Assembly: GCA_002403075.1 (NCBI GenBank) | Contig: DHHB01000007.1 | Coordinates: forward strand, 12,076 to 76,075 | Direction: 5' to 3' | Length of the DNA: 64,000 nucleotides | From: a bacterium UBP1_UBA4783 | Lineage (GTDB): Bacteria; Krumholzibacteriota; Krumholzibacteriia; Krumholzibacteriales; Krumholzibacteriaceae | Part shown: positions 29,739 through 38,986 of the stretch, piece after piece | Position numbering within the stretch: position 1 is the first letter of the stretch | Layout: each line of letters begins with the position of its first letter | Translations under genes and position numbers: made by a program | The notes under the pieces: generated by a model | Seen by the model: the letters and a program-made list of their open reading frames with translations, nothing else | What the model was told of the DNA's origin: nothing | The model's database searches: none

Positions 29739-29796
29739 CTCGCGAGGATGGGAATCGAGGATGAGAATCGACGCGGCGAACGCAGGCGCATTATTG

Positions 29797-29802
29797 TATA
29801 AT
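29797..29802 (+). promoter_or_regulatory. -10 element of the C25 protease gene
   Basis: A perfect TATAAT; the -35 region is poor. The predicted start near 29809 gives a 27-nt leader with GGGGG before the ATG at 29836. Confidence 0.45.
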
Positions 29803-29835
29803 TGACAATGACGCCGATGTCGGGCAGGGGGTAAT

Positions 29836-32244
29836 ATGAAACGCGCCATCGCCTTTCTTGTCTTGTTCATCTCTATCGAGCTCCTCGCCGCTGTGACGGC
29901 CGCCGCGACCGTGAGGGTCGTCTATCGCTTCGCCGAGCCGTCGATCGAAGCGCTCGACGGAGGTTTCTCGCGCGTCGTCTTCGAGGGCGCCGCGCAGGCG
30001 GGAAGGCCCGGAGAGCCGACGTATCCCTTCCGCGGCGCGAAGATCCTTCTTCCTCCGGGCCACGCCGTCTCGAGCGCGCGGATCTTCCGAAAGGACTGGA
30101 CGAGGGTCGCGGGCGCTCACAGGCTCTTCCCGGCGCAGCTCCCCGTTTCCGGCATCGGTCTCGAGGCGGGAGGCCGGCGCTTTCTCCGCCGCGCGGAGGC
30201 CTACGCGGTCGACCGTTGGGTGCGGCCTCCCGACGGCCCGTTCAGAACACGTTACCTCCGCGGCCACGCGATCGCATCCGGCGCCGTGAGCCCGGTCGAA
30301 TACCGCCCGGCTTCGAACGAGGTCGGATACTACCGGACGGTTGAGGTCGAGATCGAAACCTCGCCCGCCGCCGAGGCCCGCGACGCGCTCGCGCTGCTCC
30401 GCGCGGACGGCGAGACCGTTCGCCGCCTCTCCCGCGTCGTCGACAATCCTGACGCGATCGCCTCGTACGGGCCGCCCGCGGCGCCCCTTCGCGATCCCGA
30501 GAACGAGTTCGAATACCTCGTCGTCACGGGCGAGCAGTTCGCCGACGCCTTCGAGCCGTTCCGCGCCTTCTACACGAGGCGCGGCATGCGCACCGTCGTC
30601 ATGACGGTCGAAGAGATCTACGCCGCGTACGGCGGCCTCGATGAGGCGGAGAAGATCCGGAACTGCATCAAGGCCACATATACGCAGAACGGCGTCACTC
30701 ACGTTCTGCTCGCGGGCGACTGGGACGGCGCCGCGGGGAACGCCCGGATCGTGCCGTTCCGCGGGCTCTGCGGCGAGGTTCACTCGTCGGAGATCTACGT
30801 CGACGAGGGCATGCCGGCGGATCTCTACTTCGCCGCGCTCGACGGCTCGTGGAACTCGGACGGAGACGCTCTCTGGGGCGAGATCGGCGAAGAGGATTCC
30901 TACGCCGAGGTCGCCGTCGGACGCGCGCCGATCGACACGCCGGAGAAGGCCGCCGCCTTCGTCGCCAAGACGATCGCGTATCAGGAATCCCCCGTCCTTT
31001 CCGAGGCGAGGAGCGCTCTCCTCCTCGGCGAGAAGCTCTGGAACGATCCCCTCACGTACGGAGACGACGAGGTGGAGCTCCTCGTCGGCACCCGCTCCGA
31101 CAACGGCTTCACGACGACCGGCGTCCCGCCGGACTTCTCGATCGTGCGCACATACGACAGGAGCGCCGTCTGGACGAAGGCCGAAGCGATCGCCGAGATC
31201 AACGCCGGCGTGAACTGGCTCGCCCACGCGGGGCACTCGAACCACTCCTACGTCATGCGCATGAGCCGGAGCGACGTCACCGACGCCGTCTTCACGAACG
31301 ACGGCGCCGCTTCCGGATTCCCGATCGTCCTCTCGACCGGATGCTACGCGGGCGCCTTCGACAACCGGAGCGCGAGCGGCTACTACGATACGGTCGACTG
31401 CATCGGGGAGCTTTTCGTCACTATCGCCCACTGCGCCGCCGCCTTCGTCTGCAACTCGCGCTACGGCTGGTTCACCGAGGGGACGACGGCGGGGCCCTCG
31501 ATCCATTTCATGCGCGAGTTCCTCGACGCGGCCTTCAGCGAGGGATATACGACCCTTGGCGAGGCACACGCACGATCGAAGGACGAAACGGTTCCCTTCC
31601 TCGACCTTCCGGACGAGTGGGAGCCCGGCGCCGTTCGCTGGTGCTTCTACGAGAGCAACCTCCTCGGAGATCCCGCCCTCGACGCGTGGACGGATACGCC
31701 TCAGCCGATCGCCGCTTCATACGCGCCCTCGATCGACCGCAACGATACGCTGTTCTCCGTCGACGCCGGCGCGCCGGGGGCCGTCGCCTGCCTTTCGCGC
31801 GACGGCGCCTGGTACGGACGCGGCGTCGCCGACGAAACCGGAAACGTCGCCGTCGCGAGAAGCCGCGCCCTGCCCGATTCGCTGACGTGGCTCGAGCTCT
31901 GCGTCACGGCGCACAACGGACTCGTGCTCCGCGACACGATCGAGGTCGTCGAGACGGCGGAAATCGCGGCCTCCGTCCCGGCTGTCCGTCTCGAGCAGAA
32001 CTTCCCCAACCCGTTCAATCCGTCGACGGTCATCCGCTTCTTCCTGCCCCGGGACGGCGACGTCGAGCTCGCCGTCTTCGACGCGTCGGGACGCCTCGTC
32101 GAGCGGCTCGCGGGCGGACGCATGGGCCGCGGTCTCCACTCGATCGCCTGGGCCCCCGCCGGACGAACCGCGAGCGGGGTATATTTCTATTCTCTTTCCT
32201 ATCAAGGCGTTACTCTCGTTCGGAAGGCGATCGTCCTGCGGTGA
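29836..32244 (+). CDS. gingipain-type (C25) cysteine protease with PNPF tail
   Basis: An 802-aa exported caspase-fold protease. Signal peptide 1-23, then an N-terminal propeptide-like domain with the usual Y.F..P......G.P..P motifs (AQAGRPGEPTYPFRGAKILLPPG). The C25 catalytic domain runs from about residue 230 (EYLVVTGEQFADAFEPF). The catalytic dyad is His in LAHAGHSNHSY and Cys in LSTGCYAGAFD. A short Ig-like region follows, then the FlgD-like tail (NFPNPFNPSTVIRFFL ... ASGVYFYSL). In Bacteroidetes, gingipains are T9SS substrates; by analogy this protein is expected on the cell surface. The start is ATG at 29836. Confidence 0.92.
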   Translation: MKRAIAFLVLFISIELLAAVTAAATVRVVYRFAEPSIEALDGGFSRVVFEGAAQAGRPGEPTYPFRGAKILLPPGHAVSSARIFRKDWTRVAGAHRLFPAQLPVSGIGLEAGGRRFLRRAEAYAVDRWVRPPDGPFRTRYLRGHAIASGAVSPVEYRPASNEVGYYRTVEVEIETSPAAEARDALALLRADGETVRRLSRVVDNPDAIASYGPPAAPLRDPENEFEYLVVTGEQFADAFEPFRAFYTRRGMRTVVMTVEEIYAAYGGLDEAEKIRNCIKATYTQNGVTHVLLAGDWDGAAGNARIVPFRGLCGEVHSSEIYVDEGMPADLYFAALDGSWNSDGDALWGEIGEEDSYAEVAVGRAPIDTPEKAAAFVAKTIAYQESPVLSEARSALLLGEKLWNDPLTYGDDEVELLVGTRSDNGFTTTGVPPDFSIVRTYDRSAVWTKAEAIAEINAGVNWLAHAGHSNHSYVMRMSRSDVTDAVFTNDGAASGFPIVLSTGCYAGAFDNRSASGYYDTVDCIGELFVTIAHCAAAFVCNSRYGWFTEGTTAGPSIHFMREFLDAAFSEGYTTLGEAHARSKDETVPFLDLPDEWEPGAVRWCFYESNLLGDPALDAWTDTPQPIAASYAPSIDRNDTLFSVDAGAPGAVACLSRDGAWYGRGVADETGNVAVARSRALPDSLTWLELCVTAHNGLVLRDTIEVVETAEIAASVPAVRLEQNFPNPFNPSTVIRFFLPRDGDVELAVFDASGRLVERLAGGRMGRGLHSIAWAPAGRTASGVYFYSLSYQGVTLVRKAIVLR

Positions 32245-32312
32245 CGGCCGCACGGCCGTTCCCTCCCCGCGTGCCCGGAATACGATGAAACACAATGGTC
32301 TCGCCTTCCGTT

Positions 32313-32318
32313 TATAGT
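32313..32318 (+). promoter_or_regulatory. -10 element upstream of the DUF5916 protein
   Basis: TATAGT at 32313-32318 without a good -35. A start near 32325 would exclude the earlier in-frame ATG at 32321. Confidence 0.35.
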
Positions 32319-32356
32319 ACATGGTACGGGCGGGGTGCCGTCCCGGAGCTTGTGGC

Positions 32357-34987
32357 ATGAAAGGCGGAGCGATGAAGGCGCGAACGATGTATCGGTGCGT
32401 GACGGCGCTCGCCGCGGCGTGCATATTCCCGGGCGCGGCCCTCGGTGGATCCTCGGCGCGGGACTCGATCCCGGCCGCCGTCAAGACGCGGCCGCCCGTG
32501 AAGGCCGTTCGAGCGACGAACGGAGGAATCCGCGTCGACGGCGTCCTCGACGAGCAGGACTGGGCTGCGGCGGCGCCCGTCGAGGGCTTCGTGCAGCATG
32601 AACCTTACGACGGCCGGCCGGCGTCCGAGAGAACGACGGTCCGGGCGGTTTACGACGACCGCTGCATCTACATAGGCGTCAAGGCGTACGATTCGGAGCC
32701 CGGCAAGATCGTCGGCCATCTGACGCGCCGGGACGGAGACTCCCCCTCCGATTGGATCTACATCGGATTCGACAGCTACAACGACAAGCGCTCGGCCTTC
32801 CTGTTCGGGGTGAACGCCGCCGGCACGAAGCAGGACATCTTCTTTTTCAACGACACCGAGGAGGACGGCAACTGGGACGCCGTCTGGGACGTCGGGACGC
32901 GCGTCGACGAGGACGGATGGACGGCGGAGTTCGCCGTTCCCTGGAGCCAGCTTCGCTTCGCGAACAACTGCGACACTCATTCGTGGGGCTTTCAGGCGGC
33001 CCGCCAGATCTGCCGCCGCGACGAGCTCTCGTTCCTCTACCCCGTTCCCAAGAGCGCGAACCAGCTCGTGTCGCTGTTCGGCAGGATCGAGGGGATCGAG
33101 CGCATCCCGTCTCCGAGCAGGCTCGAGCTTCTCCCCTATGCGGTCGGGAGCGTCGACGCGTACGGCGACTCTGACGGCGATCCCTTCCGCGCCGATGCGA
33201 ACCCGGGCGGCCGGATCGGAACCGATCTCAAGTATCGGCTCACGACCGACGTCACTCTCGACATGACGATCAACCCCGACTTCGGCCAGGTCGAGCAGGA
33301 TCCCTCGGAGTTCAACCTCACCGCGTACGAATCGTATTTCGAGGAGAAACGTCCCTTCTTCATGGAGGGAGCCAATATTTTCCGGTACCGTCTCATGTTC
33401 GGCGACAGCGATTCGGAGCGGCTTTTCTACTCGCGGCGCATCGGCCGCGCGCCGCAGTTCTCGGCGCTCGATTCGCGGCGTTTCATCGATACGGAAGGGC
33501 TCTATGAAGACTCTCCGCGGTTCGCGACGATCCTCGGAGCGGCGAAGATCACGGGCAAGACCTCGAACGGGATCTCGATCGGCGTCCTCGAAGCCGTCAC
33601 CGACAAGGAGAACGCCGCGGTCGAGCTCCCGGACGGCGAGCGTGTCGGCGTCGCCGTCGAGCCGATGACGAACTACCTTCTCGCGCGCGCCCAGAAGGAT
33701 CTCAACGACGGCCGGAGCACGATCGGCGCGATCGTCACGAGCGTCGTCCGCGACCTCTCGAGCCCCGATCTCCGGACGCTCAACCGCGCCGCTCTCACGG
33801 GCGGAATCGATTTCTCCCACCGCTGGCGCAACGACGAGTACGCCGTGAACGGACGCATCCTCGGAAGCCGGATCGAGGGGAGCGCCGAGGCGATCAGCGA
33901 GGCGCAGACCTCTTCCGCCCGCTACTTCCAGCGTCCGGACGCCGATTACGTCGAGTACGACCCCGCGCGCACATCCCTCGGGGGGTACGCGGCCGTCGTG
34001 GACGGCGGGCGCTACGGCGGCAAGCGCTGGAACTTCCTCCTCGGCCTCATGTCGCGCTCGCCCGGATTCGAGGTGAACGATCTCGGATACATGCAGGAGG
34101 CCGACGAGGTGCTCGGCGTCGCGTGGACGGGGTATCGCCTTCCTCAGCCGTGGAAAGCGCTGAGAAGCCTGAGCCTCAACTGGAACCTCTATCGCGCCTA
34201 CAACTACGGCGGCGAGATGATCACGTTCGGAGGCAACATGAACGGTTCGTTCAGCCTCACGAACAACTGGGGCGGCTACGCCGGCGTCGAGCGAAGCGGC
34301 GAGCACCTCGGAATGAGCGTCACGCGCGGCGGGCCGCTCGTTCTCGTTCCCGGAGGCTGGAATTCGTGGTTCGGCGCCTACACCAACGACCGCAGGGCGG
34401 TCCGGATCGGCTGCGACGGGGGTCTCAGCCGGAACGACGAGAGTTTCGGCGGATGGTACGCCGAGCCGTACGTGACGATCCGCCCGTCGGGGCGCTTCGA
34501 ATTGCGGATCGGCGCCTCGTACTCGACCCGCGAATACGACACGCAGTATATCGACGAGATCGGAGGAAGCTACGTCGTCGGGCATCTCGACATGGAGGTC
34601 ATGAGCGTCACGACGCGGCTCAACTACACCCTCACTCCCGAGATGAGCCTCCAGTTCTACGGCATGCCGTTCGTCGCCGCCGGGCGCTACGGCGGCTTCC
34701 GCGAGGTCGTTTCGCCGCGCGCCGGATCGTACGAGGACCGGTTCGCCCCGTACGACTATCTCGCGGACGCGGACAGCCCCGATTTCAACTTCAAGGAGAT
34801 GCGGTCGAATCTCGTGTACCGCTGGGAATGGAGCCCGGGATCGGCGCTCTATCTCGTCTGGTCGCGCGGCGCGACCGATTTCGAGGAGCGCGGGGAGTTC
34901 GCGGCGGGAAGGGACTTCGACCGGCTCCTGTCCGCCGCGGGCGACAACACCTTCATGGTCAAGATCAGCAAGTGGTTCAGCATCTGA
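32357..34987 (+). CDS. CBM9-like / DUF5916 outer-membrane barrel protein
   Basis: About 876 aa. A signal sequence (VTALAAACIFPGAALG) is followed by a carbohydrate-binding-9-like domain (about 50-215: GGIRVDGVLDEQDWAAA, VRAVYDDRCIYIGVKAYDSEP, DGWTAEFAVPWSQLRF). The remaining 650 residues are the DUF5916 region, alternating hydrophobic/aromatic strands that probably form an outer-membrane beta-barrel (TINPDFGQVEQDPSEFNLTAYE is the family signature), ending in the aromatic KISKWFSI. Function is unsettled; such proteins are frequent in Bacteroidetes and FCB phyla and may import or sense polymers. Start choice is uncertain (ATG 32357 or 32372). Confidence 0.85.
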   Translation: MKGGAMKARTMYRCVTALAAACIFPGAALGGSSARDSIPAAVKTRPPVKAVRATNGGIRVDGVLDEQDWAAAAPVEGFVQHEPYDGRPASERTTVRAVYDDRCIYIGVKAYDSEPGKIVGHLTRRDGDSPSDWIYIGFDSYNDKRSAFLFGVNAAGTKQDIFFFNDTEEDGNWDAVWDVGTRVDEDGWTAEFAVPWSQLRFANNCDTHSWGFQAARQICRRDELSFLYPVPKSANQLVSLFGRIEGIERIPSPSRLELLPYAVGSVDAYGDSDGDPFRADANPGGRIGTDLKYRLTTDVTLDMTINPDFGQVEQDPSEFNLTAYESYFEEKRPFFMEGANIFRYRLMFGDSDSERLFYSRRIGRAPQFSALDSRRFIDTEGLYEDSPRFATILGAAKITGKTSNGISIGVLEAVTDKENAAVELPDGERVGVAVEPMTNYLLARAQKDLNDGRSTIGAIVTSVVRDLSSPDLRTLNRAALTGGIDFSHRWRNDEYAVNGRILGSRIEGSAEAISEAQTSSARYFQRPDADYVEYDPARTSLGGYAAVVDGGRYGGKRWNFLLGLMSRSPGFEVNDLGYMQEADEVLGVAWTGYRLPQPWKALRSLSLNWNLYRAYNYGGEMITFGGNMNGSFSLTNNWGGYAGVERSGEHLGMSVTRGGPLVLVPGGWNSWFGAYTNDRRAVRIGCDGGLSRNDESFGGWYAEPYVTIRPSGRFELRIGASYSTREYDTQYIDEIGGSYVVGHLDMEVMSVTTRLNYTLTPEMSLQFYGMPFVAAGRYGGFREVVSPRAGSYEDRFAPYDYLADADSPDFNFKEMRSNLVYRWEWSPGSALYLVWSRGATDFEERGEFAAGRDFDRLLSAAGDNTFMVKISKWFSI

Positions 34988-35037
34988 CGAGCCGGCGGCG
35001 CGAGGCGGCCGCCGGCCTCGCGCGCCGCGGGATCGCC

Positions 35038-36174
35038 TCAACCCGATCGCGCCGGGGCGGCTCCAGCGCCGTGGCCGCAATCTTGGACCTCGTTGTCGAA
35101 TACATCTATCCGTGTAGACTCCGATCCGTCCGGGCAGCCGCCGTACGGGTTTGATTGCGGTCTGAGATCCTTGAACATGCGGGGCTTTCGGCAGTCCCAG
35201 CTTCCCAGCGCGAGGTTGTGGTGCAATCTGTTCCCGACCGACGGGCATTCCGCGAAGGCGCCGCCGGGGGTGCAGAGAGGGTGCCGGTACCACATCGAAC
35301 AGAACGCGTTCCATCCGGTTCTGACCGATCGATTGTGGTGGATTTCGTTATCGTTCGATTCATCCCGTATTCTGACCCCGTCCCCCTTGATGTTTTCGAA
35401 CGTGCAACTCCGCACGACGTTGCCGCTGCTGTGGTGCGCCATATAAACGCATACGATCGCGAGAGCTTCCGTCGAGCCGTTTCCTTCCTCCGAGGACCGG
35501 TACGGCCGGTCGTTCGCGTTTCCGCAATTTGAAAAAGCGCACCGCTCGATGACGTTGTTTCTGGAGTTCACGAGATCCAACACGCCGTAGCACATCCCTT
35601 TTTCGGGATTATTCTGGTTTCCGATATCGTGAAAGACGCAATCCTCGACGCTGTTGTTCGCGTTGTATCGACCGGCTTCTTTTTCGTCGCCGACGAGCCA
35701 TATGGCCCCCCTCGCGTAGTCTCCGATCGACAATCTCCTGAAGTGCAGGTTGGTCGCCCCGGAGGAAGCGTTTTCGAATGTGAAGAATACCGCGTCCGTC
35801 TCGCGGCCGGTGAAACACGCGAAAACGCTGTCCGGATACGGCTCGAAGAATACGTTCGCGCCGCGGCTGCAGTACTCCCAGCGCACGGTCTGGTTTTCGT
35901 ACGGGCCGATATCGCTCCGTATCTTGACCGTTACGTCGGCTCGCGGCAGAACGGTCGAGAGCAGGGCATGCACTCCTTGCAGGGATCGGAGAGGAGCATC
36001 CATCGTTCCCGGGTTGCCGTCGTCGCCCGCGGGGGACATATGCACACAATAGACCGAAGACGCGGCCGCGGTGTCTCCAGAAGCGGACGGGGCGGCTCCA
36101 TTGCGGCGAGGTTCGCTCCCGCCGCACCCCGTGAACGCGCAGGCGATGAGGATAACGCACAATCTCATGTTCAT
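35038..36174 (-). CDS. beta-helix lipoprotein (paralogue 2)
   Basis: A 378-aa exported lipoprotein; lipobox AFTGC near residue 16. It has the same architecture as the protein at 28395-29702: VYCVHMSPAGDDGNPG opening, VTVKIRSDIGPYENQTVRW, LVNSRNNVIERCAF, CVYMAHHSSGNVVRSCTF, VRIRDESNDNEIHHNR. The parallel positions of VNSRNN and RIRD(D/E)SN show common descent. This copy is shorter and richer in cysteine. The ATG overlaps the stop of the upstream glycosyltransferase (ATGA), so the two are translationally coupled. A carbohydrate-related role is plausible from fold and neighbour, not shown. Confidence 0.8.
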   Translation of the reverse strand: MNMRLCVILIACAFTGCGGSEPRRNGAAPSASGDTAAASSVYCVHMSPAGDDGNPGTMDAPLRSLQGVHALLSTVLPRADVTVKIRSDIGPYENQTVRWEYCSRGANVFFEPYPDSVFACFTGRETDAVFFTFENASSGATNLHFRRLSIGDYARGAIWLVGDEKEAGRYNANNSVEDCVFHDIGNQNNPEKGMCYGVLDLVNSRNNVIERCAFSNCGNANDRPYRSSEEGNGSTEALAIVCVYMAHHSSGNVVRSCTFENIKGDGVRIRDESNDNEIHHNRSVRTGWNAFCSMWYRHPLCTPGGAFAECPSVGNRLHHNLALGSWDCRKPRMFKDLRPQSNPYGGCPDGSESTRIDVFDNEVQDCGHGAGAAPARSG

Positions 36175-37316
36175 GGTCGGCACGTGCTGGAGCGGCGCCC
36201 TCGCCGCCGGCGCGAGGCGGCGGCCGCCACGGCCGGAACGAGCATCCTCCCGACGACCTCCTCCTCCGAGAAGGAACGCACGAACTCCGAAGCCTTCCGG
36301 CACATGGTCTCGTACCGTCCGGGGGCGGCGCGAAGCGCGTCGAGCGCTCCGATAATCTCGGACGGCGAATGAACGGAAACGAGCAGTCCCGTCTCTCCGT
36401 CGATGACGATTTCGGGGATCGACCGCCAGCGCGTCGCGACGACGGGGATCCCCGCCGCGTACGCCTCGAGAATGACCGCCGGATACCCCTCGCTCGGATG
36501 GAAGGTCGGCAAAAGGAGCACGTCGTATTCGCGGGCCGCCCGGATCACGCTCCCCGGCTCCACGACGCCCCGGTATCGAAGGTTCGGGTGCCCCGAGATC
36601 GCTTCGTGGAAGGCCCGCCGGTCGCGCTCGGCGAAGGGACCGTAGAAGTCGCACGAGAAGGCCTCGCGGGCGCCGATCGCCTCGACGATCTCGAATATCC
36701 CCTTCTCGCGCTTCATCTGCCCGAAGAAGACGCATTTCCCGGAGAAGCGCCGGCCGGGGCTCGCCGCGGCGGCGACGCCGGAGGGGATATAGTTCGGCAG
36801 AAGCGCCACCCGGCCGGCGGGCAGGCCGGCGCCGGCGACGAGCTCGCGCTCGAGCGCCTTCGTCTCGGCGAACACGCAGTCGACCCCGCGCAGCAGCTCG
36901 ACCGCAAAGCGCCGCCACGGAGAGGAGAGTCGCGCGAGTCGCTCGGCGAGATACCCCCCGAATACCTTGACGAAGAGCGGCCGCCGCGCGACCCGGCAGC
37001 ACAGCATGATCCCGAGCCCGGCCGTGACGACGAAGCGGTTGTTGCACCACAGCAGGACGACGTCGCTCCGGCGGAGCTTCGAGGCGACGAGCGCCACGAT
37101 CCTCGCTCCCCGGAGCAGATCTCCCGGGCCGAGACGCTCGTCCGGCAGACGGACGCGGTCGCCGGCGGAGGTGTCGACGCGATCGAGGACGATCCCGCCC
37201 TCGCTCCAGAAGCGGCTCCGGGACAGGTTGGCGGTGAGAACGGTGTCTCCTCCGACGGGCGGCGGAAAGGGGCCGATGAGAAGGGCGCGCGTATGGGCCG
37301 TGTGCTCGTTCGACAT
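36171..37316 (-). CDS. GT4-family glycosyltransferase
   Basis: A 381-aa GT-B glycosyltransferase that probably adds a sugar from an NDP donor to a cell-surface glycan. The N-terminal domain begins RALLIGPFPPPVGGDTVL, with the Gly-rich acceptor loop. The donor-binding domain has KCVFFGQMKREKGIFEIVEA and the EX7E signature in HPSEGYPAVILEAYAAGIP. The basic C-terminal tail (RRRRGRRSS) is unusual. ATG at 37316; no clear ribosome-binding site. Upstream there is a TATACT -10 but a weak -35. It is the first gene of a two-gene unit with the beta-helix lipoprotein. Confidence 0.9.
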   Translation of the reverse strand: MSNEHTAHTRALLIGPFPPPVGGDTVLTANLSRSRFWSEGGIVLDRVDTSAGDRVRLPDERLGPGDLLRGARIVALVASKLRRSDVVLLWCNNRFVVTAGLGIMLCCRVARRPLFVKVFGGYLAERLARLSSPWRRFAVELLRGVDCVFAETKALERELVAGAGLPAGRVALLPNYIPSGVAAAASPGRRFSGKCVFFGQMKREKGIFEIVEAIGAREAFSCDFYGPFAERDRRAFHEAISGHPNLRYRGVVEPGSVIRAAREYDVLLLPTFHPSEGYPAVILEAYAAGIPVVATRWRSIPEIVIDGETGLLVSVHSPSEIIGALDALRAAPGRYETMCRKASEFVRSFSEEEVVGRMLVPAVAAAASRRRRGRRSSTCRP

Positions 37317-37386
37317 CGATTCATGATATTGACATATCCGCGGCTGCGGTTCTACAAGTATAACGTCTGTTTCGCGCCGCGATTAT

Positions 37387-37421
37387 GAAAAGAGCCGGAT
37401 GCCCGTCGGACATCCGGCTCT
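37387..37421 (-). terminator. terminator of the first 186-aa gene
   Basis: An 11-bp perfect stem (37391-37401 / 37411-37421), followed on minus by CTTTTC. Its sequence is homologous to the terminator at 38290-38328. Confidence 0.8.
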
Positions 37422-37449
37422 CGCTATGCGGGAAACGTTTCGCTCGAGA

Positions 37450-38010
37450 TTAGAACAGGGACTTTATCGCGCCCCAGCTCGATTCCTCGGTGGCGATCAT
37501 TTCCGGGCAGATGATCGACGTCAAACCGATCACCTCGATGAGGTTCATGTCGGGATAGCACGACTGACGCGGCAAAGCGGCGCCGCTGCGCGGATCGGCG
37601 ACGATTCTGAGCGGTGCGTTGACCGTCATGCCGCCGTACCAGAGGCATGCGCCCTCCGGAAGGGTCATGAGCTGCACCGTCGCAAGCAGGTTATAGCCGG
37701 GATCGAAGCCGTTGAGCGGCGGGAAGTACGTCGCGGCGAGACCGTTGATCGGGTCGCCGAGCGTGAGCGAGCCCTCGGGCACCGACCAGCCGGTCATGAC
37801 GACGCCCGCGGGAAGCTGAACCGCGAACTCGATTCCGGAGGTGAAGCAGTTGAGCGCATGTCCGTAGATGTAAGCCGTCATCGGCTCGAACGGCTGCGGC
37901 GAGTAGTACATCTGATTCGGCGTGTAGGTGAAGTATGCGCCGATCGTCGGGGCGCCGACCACGAAGGCGGGAACGAGAAGAAGCAACGCTGCGATGACAA
38001 ATGGACGCAT
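37450..38010 (-). CDS. small secreted protein, tandem copy A
   Basis: A 186-aa exported protein: signal peptide MRPFVIAALLLLVPAFVVGA, then a beta-rich domain with YTPNQMYYSPQPFEPMTAY, CFTSGIEFAVQLP, GWSVPEGSLTLGDP and several cysteines. It ends with ATEESSWGAIKSLF; a terminal TWG-I/V-K-LY-like motif recurs, from memory, in small secreted proteins of related uncultured phyla and might be a sorting or anchoring signal (inference). It is 157/186 identical (my count) to the neighbouring copy, without indels. Family and function not recognised. ATG at 38010 behind AAAGGAGCAGGTC. Confidence 0.82.
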   Translation of the reverse strand: MRPFVIAALLLLVPAFVVGAPTIGAYFTYTPNQMYYSPQPFEPMTAYIYGHALNCFTSGIEFAVQLPAGVVMTGWSVPEGSLTLGDPINGLAATYFPPLNGFDPGYNLLATVQLMTLPEGACLWYGGMTVNAPLRIVADPRSGAALPRQSCYPDMNLIEVIGLTSIICPEMIATEESSWGAIKSLF

Positions 38011-38081
38011 GACCTGCTCCTTTCAAACGAGACTCATGCTGCCGGGCTGATTGACAAATCCAAAAGCTGCAAAAGCCGATG

Positions 38082-38098
38082 CAAGAAGTCGAGTCTTG
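38082..38098 (-). promoter_or_regulatory. conserved leader hairpin, copy A
   Basis: On the transcript CAAGA-CTCGACT-TCTTG, about 70-90 nt before the ATG. Copy B has CAAGG-CTCGTCC-CCTTG at the equivalent place: same stem length with a compensatory A-T to G-C exchange. Confidence 0.4.
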
Positions 38099-38194
38099 TA
38101 TCTCTTATCTCTTCCCTCGCTCACCTCCTCTTTGACAATCGCGACCTGTTTCAAAAATATGCTCAACTCAGGCTGACAAATCGGCCTTAGGTCC

Positions 38195-38200
38195 AGTATA
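38195..38200 (-). promoter_or_regulatory. extended -10 promoter of copy A
   Basis: Minus strand TGG-TATACT (extended -10), with a weak TTTAAC 17 bp upstream. The predicted leader is about 180 nt. Confidence 0.5.
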
Positions 38201-38289
38201 CCACAGATCGAAACGCAGTTAAAGGGAATTCTCCCTCACTATTTCCCCTCGGCGTGCGGCCCCCTCCCCCGACACGGACACCACCCCAC

Positions 38290-38328
38290 GAAAAAGGAGC
38301 CGGATACCCGATCGGGCATCCGGCTCCT
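38290..38328 (-). terminator. terminator of the second 186-aa gene
   Basis: A 12-bp perfect outer stem (38293-38304 / 38317-38328) enclosing a CCCG/CGGG inner stem; T5 follows on the minus strand. It is homologous to the copy A terminator. Confidence 0.8.
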
Positions 38329-38356
38329 TGCTAGCGATAAACGACCCCGCGAAGCG

Positions 38357-38917
38357 TCAGTACAGAGACTTGATCGCTCCCCAGCTCGTTTCTTCAGTGG
38401 CAATCTGGCACGGACAGATCGCAGAGGTGAGCCCCACGACGTCGACGAGGTACATCTCGGGGTAGCACGACTGCCGTGGCATCGCGGCGCCGCTGCGCGG
38501 GTCGGCGACGATCCGAAGCGGAGCGTCGATCAAGGTGCCGCCGAACCAGCAGCATGCGCCCTCCGGAAGGGTCATGAGCTGTACCGTCGCAAGCAGGTTA
38601 TACCCCGGCTCGAAGCCGTTGAGCGGCGGGAAGTACGTCGCGGCGAGACCGCCGATCGGATCGCCGAGCGTAAGCGATCCCTCGGGCACCGACCAGCCGG
38701 TCATGACGATGCCGGGGGGAAGCTGAACCGCGAACTCGATTCCGGAGGTGAAGCAGTTGAGCGCATGTCCGTAGATGTAAGCCGTCATCGGCTCGAACGG
38801 CTGCGGCGAGTAGTACATCTGATTGGGCGTGTAGGTGAAGTACGCGCCGATCGTCTGTCCGCCGAAAAGAACGGCCGGAACGAGAAGAAGCAGGGCTGCG
38901 ATAGCGATGGAACGCAT
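38357..38917 (-). CDS. small secreted protein, tandem copy B
   Basis: A 186-aa exported paralogue of copy A, with the same length and order of motifs. Differences concentrate in the signal peptide, in ACCWFGGTLIDAPL (ACLWYGGMTVNAPL in A) and near the C-terminus, where CPCQIATEETSWGAIKSLY adds a cysteine. Mature residues about 22-67 are identical between the copies. ATG at 38917 behind GGAAAGGAGTGAATC. It has its own sigma-70 promoter and terminator, so both copies are independent transcription units 907 bp apart. Confidence 0.82.
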   Translation of the reverse strand: MRSIAIAALLLLVPAVLFGGQTIGAYFTYTPNQMYYSPQPFEPMTAYIYGHALNCFTSGIEFAVQLPPGIVMTGWSVPEGSLTLGDPIGGLAATYFPPLNGFEPGYNLLATVQLMTLPEGACCWFGGTLIDAPLRIVADPRSGAAMPRQSCYPEMYLVDVVGLTSAICPCQIATEETSWGAIKSLY

Positions 38918-38986
38918 GATTCACTCCTTTCCAACGGGACTCGAGCTGCCGAGCTGATTGACAAATCAAAAGCTGCAACGCTGATG

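Larger units (their letters stand above)
38011..38356. other. 346-bp region between the tandem copies
   Basis: It contains the about 180-nt leader and promoter of copy A (conserved with copy B as far as AGGAGGTGA) and the terminator of copy B. No additional coding sequence is supported. Confidence 0.6.

Noticed and set aside
37316..37380. Sigma-70 promoter for the GT4 glycosyltransferase
   Set aside because: TATACT is present, but no acceptable -35 at 16-18 bp and no ribosome-binding site; evidence too thin to list.
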